DNA from: Bryobacterales bacterium
GTDB lineage: Bacteria > Acidobacteriota > Terriglobia > Bryobacterales > Bryobacteraceae
Length of the DNA: 5,728 nucleotides
Direction: 5' to 3'
Assembly: GCA_003164075.1 (NCBI GenBank)
Contig: PLRZ01000352.1
Location: 1 to 5,728 of the forward strand
Part shown: positions 1-4,584 of the stretch, one piece after another
How the letters are laid out: the number at the start of each line of letters is the position of its first letter
Position numbering within the stretch: the first letter of the stretch is position 1
Translations under genes and position numbers: made by a program
Notes under the pieces: model-generated
Database searches by the model: none
What the model saw: only the letters and a program-made list of their open reading frames with translations
Told to the model about the DNA's origin: nothing

Positions 1-47
1 GCGCGGCGGATTCTGGACGCAGTTTACAGCGCGGGGTAGGTTCCACG

Positions 48-296
48 ATGCTGGATCTTGGCGAAGACCTGAGCGGTTTTCTGGCGACTCTGGGCCACCC
101 GATTGCGCAAATGGCGCGCGAGATGATTGTGTTCGAGTTGTATCGGCGAAGCTTGGTCTCCAGTGGCAAAGCGGCTGAACTCCTGGGAATGTCCCGTCTG
201 GAATTCATCCGGCACAGCTCGGAATTGGGCATCCCCTACTTCCGGTTCACGGAAGACGAATGGCAGGCGGAAGTCGCGGAGAGCAAGCGGGCCTGA
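48..296 (+). CDS. UPF0175 family protein, probable antitoxin of a UPF0175/DUF3368 toxin-antitoxin pair
   Basis: This 82-aa protein has the typical UPF0175 layout. A short N-terminal part (GEDLSGFLATLGHP, residues 5-18) is followed by a helix (MAREMIVFELYRRSL, about 22-36), a helix-turn-helix-like segment (SGKAAELLGMSRLEFIRHSS, about 39-58) and the family ending GIPYFRFTEDEW (61-72). In this family such proteins pair with a downstream PIN-domain (DUF3368) toxin and are thought to bind DNA and neutralise it. ATG 48 was chosen because TAGG at 37-40 gives a weak ribosome site seven bases away. The frame stays open to the window's left edge, so a longer N-terminus is possible. The gene looks intact, but the toxin directly after its stop is decayed, so it is probably an orphan antitoxin. 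Family assignment rests on recognised motifs; function is inferred. Confidence 0.82.
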   Translation: MLDLGEDLSGFLATLGHPIAQMAREMIVFELYRRSLVSSGKAAELLGMSRLEFIRHSSELGIPYFRFTEDEWQAEVAESKRA

Positions 297-580
297 CTGC
301 CGGTCATCTCCCGCTCATCGAGCTCACTCAGATTGGCCGCCTCGATCTGCTGCGCCAGCTTCACAACTGCATCTCGATTCCCACCGCGGTGGCCAGGGAA
401 GTGGAGCCAACGCTGCCAATACTGCCGGACTGGGTTCTTGTCGCGAAGTTGGCTCATCCGCTCCAACCGGGCACGGTGAACTTGGCAGGAGCGAGAGGGC
501 TTGAGCATTGTGAGCACCTGGGCCCCAGCGTTGTCGATCACCAGACACTCGTGAAATTCTGGCACGGGATGGCCCAGAGC
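297..580 (+). pseudogene. Degraded DUF3368/PIN-domain toxin remnant
   Basis: Directly after the antitoxin stop, three frames together recall a DUF3368 PIN toxin, a presumed Mg-dependent RNase. The codons at 297-311 read LPVIS, with CTG where ATG would be expected. The next family residues (Asp-Thr-Ser) are missing, consistent with a deletion of about 10 bases. From 311 another frame continues PLIELTQIGRLDLLRQL, then IPTAVAREVEPTLPILPDW. Around 485-575 the frame must change again to recover family-like pieces (LGRSERA, then HLGPSVVDHQTLVKFW). The catalytic N-terminal Asp is lost and the usual C-terminal half is absent. A single open frame runs through the 311-580 part but matches no known protein as a whole. 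It is almost surely non-functional; its right limit is approximate. Confidence 0.66.
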
Positions 581-661
581 CACCAGAAAACCGCTCAGGT
601 CTTCGCGCCCGGGGCTTACCCCGCGCTGGCGCAACCGGCGCGGGGCGATTGTGTTCGAGTT
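562..661. repeat. Rearranged second copy of the antitoxin 5' region (inverted piece plus direct piece)
   Basis: The complement of 562-628 resembles 27-104. It shares a block of about 24 identical bases (gcgaagacctgagcggtttt and the next bases) and the block CAGCGCGGGGTA, and reads DLSGFLVALGHPV against DLSGFLATLGHPI in the antitoxin gene. Immediately next to it, 629-661 matches 105-139 in direct orientation: GCGCAA, then an exact 15-base GATTGTGTTCGAGTT at 647-661 against 125-139, with a two-base length difference between the blocks. The simplest reading is a duplicated antitoxin 5' region in which one segment was flipped. No transposase or known insertion sequence end is visible. Confidence 0.6.
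619..645 (-). terminator. GC-rich hairpin downstream of the VOC gene, possible terminator
   Basis: CCCCGCGCTGG (619-629) can pair with CCGGCGCGGGG (635-645). This gives an 11-pair stem with one T-G wobble and a five-base loop (630-634). It starts about 22 bases after the stop of the minus-strand VOC gene, where a terminator would be expected. There is no T-run on either side, so a classic intrinsic terminator is not shown. CGGGG at 610-614 can also pair with CCCCG at 619-623, so an alternative fold exists. The hairpin overlaps the rearranged repeat. Confidence 0.42.
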
Positions 662-667
662 CACAAG

Positions 668-1051
668 TCACTCCGCGTTTGTGTCGTACTCCATGGCGCC
701 GGCCAGATTGCCTTCCGGGTCCTGGAAAAAGAGCAGGCGCCCGATGCCCGGCAGGGTGCAGATCTGCATCACGATGGCGCCGCCGTTTGCTTCCACGGCC
801 GCGGCGGTGGCCTGGATGTCGCTCACCGAGATGGTACACTCGAAGCCCCGCAACGAAACGCCGGGCAGCAATTCGCGGCGTTGCTGCAGGGATCCCCGCA
901 AGAGCGGCGTGTCCGCGGTGACTCCCATCTCAATCATGTAGAAGCCGGGCGGTCCCCAGGCTTGAAACTTCCAGCCGAAGACGTTCTCATAGAAGCGGCG
1001 GGCGCGTGGGAGGTCGTCGGCGTTAATGGAAAAATGAGCGACGGTGGACAT
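668..1051 (-). CDS. VOC (glyoxalase/bleomycin-resistance fold) family protein
   Basis: This 127-aa protein has two beta-alpha-beta-beta-beta modules of the vicinal oxygen chelate fold. The first has VAHFSINADDLPRARRFYENVFGW (4-27), where FY..VFGW is typical of the SgaA-N-like branch. The second starts at FECTISVSDIQATAAAVEANGG (70-91) and ends FFQDPEGNLAGAMEYD (108-123). His6 and Glu121 sit where metal ligands usually lie. Members include lyases, dioxygenases and binding proteins, and the substrate cannot be told from sequence. No signal peptide or membrane segment is visible, so it is probably cytosolic. ATG 1051 was chosen because GAAAGGA precedes it by about nine bases. An in-frame ATG at 1072 would lie upstream of the transcript start predicted from the TAGAAT box. 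The gene diverges from an AraC-type regulator, its likely controller. Confidence 0.88.
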   Translation of the reverse strand: MSTVAHFSINADDLPRARRFYENVFGWKFQAWGPPGFYMIEMGVTADTPLLRGSLQQRRELLPGVSLRGFECTISVSDIQATAAAVEANGGAIVMQICTLPGIGRLLFFQDPEGNLAGAMEYDTNAE

Positions 1052-1122
1052 GGTGGCAATTCCTTTCTCCATGGATTCTACCCGGTGCATGCTCTGCCCG
1101 AATTACGCTATCTTGCCAATAG
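1052..1122. promoter_or_regulatory. Divergent promoter region between the VOC and AraC-type genes
   Basis: The 71-base gap must hold both promoters. For the minus strand, TAGAAT (complement of 1075-1080) is a good -10 box. Its start point would fall near 1068, leaving a short leader with GAAAGGA before ATG 1051; no clear -35 is seen. For the plus strand, TATCTT (1109-1114) is a -10 candidate only eight bases before ATG 1123. With no purine-rich ribosome site there, the regulator may be made from a leaderless or nearly leaderless message. All boxes are by eye. Confidence 0.45.
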
Positions 1123-1908
1123 ATGTCGATTTTTCGCCTGGCCGACGACGCCTCCATCCGGATCCGCACCTTCGGAGTGACATTCCGCAACGGACAGAAA
1201 GTCCCACCCCACCAGATGGCGCCTCCGGCGGCCGGCATCTGGCATCAGTTGGTCTGCGCCATCAGAGGAGTGATAACCGTGCGGACCGGCCAGTGCGCCT
1301 GGGTGGTCCCACCCCACCGGGCCGTTTGGATGCCTGCGGGCTTCCAATACCACTTGGAGATGAGCGGCGTGGTAGCCGTGCGCATGCTGTATATCCGGCC
1401 GGGCAGGCACGGCGACAAGTCGTTGCCCCGGAACTGCTCGGTGGTGAACCTGACGCCGCTGCTGCGCGAACTGATTCTGCGGACGGTGCAACTGGGAGCG
1501 TTGGACGCCGGGATTCCCGAACAGAAGCGGCTGATCGGCGTCATTCTGGACGAGTTGAAGGTGCTGATCGCCGTGCCCCTGCAATTGCCCCTGCCGCGTG
1601 ACAGCCGCGCCGCGCAATTCGCGGCACTCGCCAATCGCGATTCCGGCGGCGTCCGGCCGATGGAGACGCTCCTGCGGCAATCGGGCGCCAGCCGGCGAAC
1701 CATGGAGCGGCTGTTCCGCGCCGAAACCGGCATGAGTCTGGGCCAATGGCAGCGCCGCCAGACGTTACTGCACGCGTTGCGCCGGCTGGCCGCGGGCGAG
1801 AGCGTGAGCGGCGTCGCGGGGGAACTGGGATACAACAGCCCCAGCGCCTTCATTGCCATGTTCCGCCGGGAATTGGGACAGACGCCCAAACGCTACTTCG
1901 AAGTCTGA
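1123..1908 (+). CDS. AraC family transcriptional regulator (cupin sensor plus HTH)
   Basis: This 261-aa protein has the standard two-part AraC layout. An N-terminal cupin-like sensor (about 35-95) contains WHQLVCAIRGVITVRTGQ, then WVVPPHRAVWMPAGFQYHLEM, a pattern I associate with the NimR/YeaM-like branch. The C-terminal DNA-binding domain (about 175-260) has a first HTH at 183-212 (SGASRRTMERLFRAETG) and a second at 227-259 with the family signature VAGELGYNSPSAFIAMFRRE and LGQTPKRYF. It probably binds the divergent intergenic region and controls the VOC gene and perhaps itself; the ligand is unknown. ATG 1123 gives the expected N-terminus, but no Shine-Dalgarno precedes it. Length is normal for this branch and no damage is visible. 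Confidence 0.92.
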   Translation: MSIFRLADDASIRIRTFGVTFRNGQKVPPHQMAPPAAGIWHQLVCAIRGVITVRTGQCAWVVPPHRAVWMPAGFQYHLEMSGVVAVRMLYIRPGRHGDKSLPRNCSVVNLTPLLRELILRTVQLGALDAGIPEQKRLIGVILDELKVLIAVPLQLPLPRDSRAAQFAALANRDSGGVRPMETLLRQSGASRRTMERLFRAETGMSLGQWQRRQTLLHALRRLAAGESVSGVAGELGYNSPSAFIAMFRRELGQTPKRYFEV

Positions 1909-2061
1909 TTCACTCCGCCTTTCCTTCATTGGGTAAGTGCTGTAACAAGACCGAACCCGCGTTTCTCAGCCGGTTTCGCCGCCAGGCGCCTAGCCTCTCT
2001 ATTACGTGGATGGCCCTCGATTCCGGCGCGCGTCGGATTCAGTCGTGTAGTACTGCCTCTT

Positions 2062-2090
2062 TTGCCGATGCCGGATTCCTGTGGTACGAT
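2062..2090 (+). promoter_or_regulatory. Probable sigma-70-type promoter of the 339-aa gene
   Basis: TTGCCG (2062-2067) and TACGAT (2085-2090) are separated by 17 bases, and each matches four of six consensus bases. The -10 box is preceded by TGG, an extended -10 element. Transcription would start near 2097, giving a leader of about 73 bases. This supports ATG 2170 as the start rather than the in-frame TTG at 2062. Confidence 0.5.
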
Positions 2091-2126
2091 CACGGATGCT
2101 CTAAATCGGCTGAGCATCATGCCCGT

Positions 2127-2139
2127 TCCGTGGCACGGA
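2127..2139. repeat. Perfect 13-base palindrome in the leader (TCCGTGGCACGGA)
   Basis: Arms TCCGTG (2127-2132) and CACGGA (2134-2139) flank a single central base. The site lies about 30 bases after the predicted transcript start, where a repressor site could act as a roadblock. Its right arm overlaps an imperfect direct repeat: CACGGATGCTCT at 2091-2102 and CACGGATCCTCT at 2134-2145 match at 11 of 12 bases. The first copy spans the predicted start point. Whether any protein binds is unknown. Confidence 0.35.
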
Positions 2140-2166
2140 TCCTCTCCACTTAGATCGGAAAGGAAG
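2140..2166 (+). promoter_or_regulatory. Ribosome site of the 339-aa gene, possibly sequestered in a hairpin
   Basis: GGAAAGGAAG (2157-2166) is a strong ribosome site, with the AGGA core five bases before ATG 2170. TCCTCTCC (2140-2147) can pair with GGAAAGGA (2157-2164) at seven of eight positions over a nine-base loop. This could hide the site and regulate translation. The pairing is by eye and its stability was not calculated. Confidence 0.42.
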
Positions 2167-2169
2167 ACA

Positions 2170-3189
2170 ATGAGCTTTACCAAGTTGGAATTAGCGCCTC
2201 AACTCAACCCCCTATTCGAAAAATGTATCGCCGATTGTGCGAACGTGGCGCCAGGCATGAGTTCCGCCAGGGCCGTGGCGAACCTGAAAGCGGCCTGCCT
2301 GTCCGCGGCGAAGAATGAGATCAACCGCCAGGGCCGGATCTACACCTCGGAGGAACAGGCTTATATCACCAAGATCAAACGAATGCACGAGGAAGCCAAA
2401 CCTCTGGCGTTTACCATGGTCGACTATGCGCAAAAACTGGCCCAGGCATGGGACGATAAGATATTCGCCGAGATGTCTCCAAAGGTCGAATTCATTGGCG
2501 AAATGGTGAAAGAAGCGCACGATGAGATGTCGGGCGCCGTGGCCCACCAGGGGTGGCGTGGAAACGTTCCATGGAAGTTCGACAAAGCCGAGCTGGCCAT
2601 AGGCAAAGAGGGGCAGGCGGAGCTGTTCCAGTTGTTCAAGAGTCACCGCGATCCCATGATTGCGGCCACCGCCGACCTGAAGACCTTCGTGATCAAGCTG
2701 GAGGAATTCTACTCCCGGGGAACGAGCAGCCTCAAGGCTGCCGAGACGTGTAAGGCCCGCGCAAGGGTGGATGCCGGGGGATTCATCAAGGAAGTCAATA
2801 CGCTTGGTGAAAAGGCCAAAAAGGCCGAGCAAGACGTTGACTCCAAAGTCAAAACAGAGACGAATTACCTGCAGAAGTTCATCGTGCTTTGTAACACGAA
2901 AAAAACCAAGCTCGACCCGAATGAACTTAAGGTCGCCGAGGGTAACCAAACCAAGAACGAGATTTGGATCAAGAACACCAAAACGACAACTAAGACGCTC
3001 GAAGTCGAGCGGGGGAATGTTGCGCTCAGAGTCAATAAGTCCGTTGCTCCAGGTCAGCTTGGCGCAATGAACACCAAGCTGGGTGAAATCGCTACTTCCT
3101 TGCAGAATGCCCGCAAAGACGTCGAGCAACTCGCCGCCCTTCTGGAGATTCACAAGAAGAAACTCACTGAGGCCAGGAACCGCAAGTAG
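2170..3189 (+). CDS. Hypothetical protein, 339 aa, Lys-rich and helical, function unknown
   Basis: I do not recognise this protein. ATG 2170 has a strong ribosome site and a promoter candidate upstream. The predicted product is soluble, with no signal peptide, membrane segment or known catalytic motif. It appears mostly alpha-helical: a helix-rich N-terminal half (about 35-195, with conspicuous HQGWRGNVPWKFDK at 126-139) is followed by long charged helices (about 205-240 and 300-335) that could form coiled coils. The C-terminus is very basic (EIHKKKLTEARNRK). Cysteines are at 19, 23, 43, 194 and 241, with no metal-site pattern. Compared with its GC-rich neighbours it uses many more AAG/AAA, ACC/ACG and A/T-ending codons, which suggests separate ancestry. 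It seems to be a single-gene unit flanked by gene debris. An elongated helical bundle, in a structural or effector-like role, is only a guess. Confidence 0.78.
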   Translation: MSFTKLELAPQLNPLFEKCIADCANVAPGMSSARAVANLKAACLSAAKNEINRQGRIYTSEEQAYITKIKRMHEEAKPLAFTMVDYAQKLAQAWDDKIFAEMSPKVEFIGEMVKEAHDEMSGAVAHQGWRGNVPWKFDKAELAIGKEGQAELFQLFKSHRDPMIAATADLKTFVIKLEEFYSRGTSSLKAAETCKARARVDAGGFIKEVNTLGEKAKKAEQDVDSKVKTETNYLQKFIVLCNTKKTKLDPNELKVAEGNQTKNEIWIKNTKTTTKTLEVERGNVALRVNKSVAPGQLGAMNTKLGEIATSLQNARKDVEQLAALLEIHKKKLTEARNRK

Positions 3190-3203
3190 GAGAACGCTCA
3201 GGC

Positions 3204-3383
3204 GCCGCTCACAGGTTCGGCGAAGAGGAGATCGAACGCGGACAACTTTCCCAAGGACGAGCACGTGCCACGTGCCTGGCGAAGTACCACTGGCCGGACA
3301 ACGTGCGCGAGCTGGGGGATTTGTTCGAGTGAATCGGTATCCTGAGTCCGCGGGTGCGGATCGATGCGCGCCATATTCCGCTG
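3204..3383 (+). pseudogene. C-terminal fragment of a sigma-54-dependent activator (NtrC-type AAA+)
   Basis: One frame reads CLAKYHWPDNVRELGDLFE, then a TGA (3330-3332), then IGILSPRVRIDARHIPL. This matches the end of the sigma-54 interaction ATPase domain, whose hallmark is Y.WPGNVREL..(V/I)ER...LS....I....LP. The stop falls where the family has Arg, so a CGA-to-TGA change is plausible, and the hallmark Gly is Asp here. No nucleotide-binding motifs, receiver domain or C-terminal HTH are present. The part before about 3270 (FGEEEIERGQLSQ) is less certain. A 7-base tandem duplication, CACGTGC twice at 3262-3275, lies at that boundary and may have shifted the frame. It is a non-functional relic. 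Confidence 0.65.
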
Positions 3384-3392
3384 AGGCCGGGC

Positions 3393-3611
3393 TTCAGAGT
3401 ACTTTGGCCGGTCGAGATCGGAGATTAGCCCAACCCCTGTCGGGCGCCATCCCAGCCGTTGCTGCGTCAGCGCGCTGGAAGCCGGAGCGTCCATGCCAGC
3501 GAAGAACGCGAGCCAGCCGAAGTGCCCTGCTGCCTCTTCGGGGGACTTGGCGACGACCGGTATCTTCAGGCTCCGGCCGATTGCTTCCGCGATCTCCCGA
3601 AGGACGCGCAT
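3393..3611 (-). pseudogene. C-terminal fragment of an SDR-type NAD(P)-dependent oxidoreductase, joined to a PIN-toxin-like start
   Basis: From ATG 3611 the minus strand reads MRVL, then REIAEAIGRSLKIPVV, SPEEAAGHFGWLAFFAG, MDAPASSALTQQRLGWRPTG and LISDLD. Everything after MRVL is the C-terminal substrate-domain part of extended SDR/epimerase-like proteins; the whole N-terminal Rossmann nucleotide-binding part is missing. The ATG overlaps the stop of the antitoxin-like gene (TGATG), exactly where a PIN toxin beginning MRVLLDTN would be expected. The locus therefore looks like a toxin gene cut after its first codons and joined to SDR debris. The frame stays open to 3198, giving 137 aa, but beyond 3393 it is antisense to the sigma-54 fragment. 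It may be translated by coupling but is unlikely to be functional. Confidence 0.62.
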
Positions 3612-3865
3612 CAATAGTCGCGGCCCTCATACATGGATTCGCGGCTGACAGCGTAGTCGGAGAGAGGAGGAGTAACACGGTGATTTGCGGACCACGCCTC
3701 AAACGCGGCTGCCCTTTGTTCCGGCGATGACGTATTTGGCGCCGCCGGTAGTACGGCACCTTCCACCATGAAGAGCAGGCATTGTTCCACGGTCATCCCG
3801 CTGACCCGCGCCTGGGCCAGGAGTCCAGCCTCAACGTCGGGTTTGAATGTGAGAGTAACGGCCAT
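3611..3865 (-). CDS. Small antitoxin-like protein, 84 aa
   Basis: The N-terminus MAVTLTFKPDVEAGLLAQARVSGMTVEQCLLFMVE (1-35) has the strand-helix-helix look of ribbon-helix-helix DNA-binding antitoxins. The C-terminal part (SSPEQRAAAFEAWSANHR, then PPLSDYAVSRESMYEGRDY, 46-84) is the extended, charged type that wraps a toxin. I recall similar proteins encoded just ahead of PIN-domain toxins. ATG 3865 has AGGGG about five bases upstream. The gene follows metW by 77 bases on the same strand and could be read through from the met operon. Its stop overlaps a downstream ATG (TGATG), the usual coupling in TA operons, but the downstream frame is oxidoreductase debris, so it appears to be an orphan. 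The antitoxin role is inferred from layout and style. Confidence 0.72.
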   Translation of the reverse strand: MAVTLTFKPDVEAGLLAQARVSGMTVEQCLLFMVEGAVLPAAPNTSSPEQRAAAFEAWSANHRVTPPLSDYAVSRESMYEGRDY

Positions 3866-3897
3866 GACGGCCCCTATTCTTCAAGTGTACGCCCGCG

Positions 3898-3913
3898 TTC
3901 CCCGGTAGGGGAA
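3898..3913. repeat. Small perfect hairpin between metW and the antitoxin-like gene
   Basis: TTCCCC (3898-3903) and GGGGAA (3908-3913) form a perfect six-pair stem around GGTA. It lies about 30 bases after the metW stop on the minus strand. No T-run follows, so it may weaken read-through, stabilise a 3' end or do nothing; a terminator is not established. Confidence 0.3.
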
Positions 3914-3942
3914 GCTGCCGGTAATTGAACCGCTCGATCCCC

Positions 3943-4584
3943 TTACTCCCGCGACAATAGATACACCGCCACTTCCGCCATCAAATTCGGCAGCGTCCGC
4001 ACTTTCCTGCTCCCCGCCAGAAAGTACCGCCGCTCCACTTTCATCCCCTCCAGCGCCGCCAGATTTTCGAAATCGCGCACCGTCAGAAAGTGAATATTCG
4101 GCGACTCGTACCATTCATACGGAAACAACCGCGTGCGCGGCGCGCCGCCGCTGGTCAGCATCGAGAACCGCACCCGCCAGTGGCCGAAATTCGGAAATGC
4201 CACGATGCCCCGCCGTCCCACGCGCAGCATCTCGCGCAGCACCTCGCGCGGATGGCGCGTCTCCTGCAACGTCTGGCTCAGAATCACGTAGTCGAAGGCG
4301 TGGTCCGGATAATCGGCCAGCCCGGCATCGATATCGCTCTGAAAAACCGAGACGCCGCGGGCGATGGCACGCTGCACTTTGGCGCCGGAAATCTCCACGC
4401 CGCGCGCATCCACACCCTTCGTCTGCGCCAGCCATTCCAGCAATTCGCCTTCGCCGCAGCCCAGGTCGAGCACCTTGGTCCGCGCTTCCACGATATCGCC
4501 GATGATGGCATAGTCGCTGCGGCCCAGCAACTCGCTGACGAAGGCCTTCTTCTTGCCGGTCGGTTTGCCGATTTGGGCGCTCAT
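3943..4584 (-). CDS. metW: MetW, methionine biosynthesis protein (class I methyltransferase fold)
   Basis: This 213-aa protein matches MetW along its full usual length. The SAM-binding motif I is VLDLGCGEGELLEWL (38-52), with the acidic end of beta-2 in GVEISG (62-67). Family features follow: DYVILSQTLQETRHP (98-112), the hallmark FPNFGHWRVR (130-139), and YESPNIHFLTVRDFE (159-173). MetW is encoded next to metX in many bacteria and is needed for, or strongly stimulates, homoserine acylation by its MetX partner; its own methyl acceptor is not established. ATG 4584 overlaps the metX stop by four bases (ATGA), implying translational coupling and matched expression. A short basic N-terminus (GKPTGKKK, 6-13) precedes the domain. 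No damage is visible. Confidence 0.95.
   Translation of the reverse strand: MSAQIGKPTGKKKAFVSELLGRSDYAIIGDIVEARTKVLDLGCGEGELLEWLAQTKGVDARGVEISGAKVQRAIARGVSVFQSDIDAGLADYPDHAFDYVILSQTLQETRHPREVLREMLRVGRRGIVAFPNFGHWRVRFSMLTSGGAPRTRLFPYEWYESPNIHFLTVRDFENLAALEGMKVERRYFLAGSRKVRTLPNLMAEVAVYLLSRE

Larger units (their letters stand above)
1909..2169 (+). other. Gene-free stretch upstream of the orphan gene
   Basis: No protein-like frame is convincing in these 261 bases. A TTG-initiated frame joins the next gene from 2062, but its first 36 residues overlap a good promoter and look non-coding. The left half (1909-2060) shows no clear terminator for the AraC-type gene. The right half holds the promoter, a palindrome, an imperfect direct repeat and a possible leader hairpin, listed separately. 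Confidence 0.5.

Noticed and set aside
24..215. Minus-strand frame of 63 aa opposite the UPF0175 gene
   Set aside because: It is antisense to a gene with clear family motifs. Its likeness to the plus strand at 562-630 is explained by the inverted repeat.
236..664. Minus-strand frame of 142 aa containing REDLSGFLVALGHPV as a possible second antitoxin gene
   Set aside because: Only the stretch in the inverted repeat resembles the family. The HTH part and the GIPYF-like ending are absent, and the rest is antisense to the PIN relic.
260..1180. Plus-strand frame of 306 aa across the PIN relic and the VOC gene
   Set aside because: The first part is decayed toxin and the rest is antisense to the VOC gene, so this is an accidental long frame in GC-rich DNA.
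2062..2169. N-terminal extension of the 339-aa protein from a TTG start
   Set aside because: It overlaps the best promoter and has no ribosome site. ATG 2170 has a strong one.
2212..3264. Minus-strand frame of 350 aa opposite the 339-aa gene
   Set aside because: It has no ribosome site or recognisable motif. The plus strand has a promoter, a ribosome site and a sensible soluble composition.
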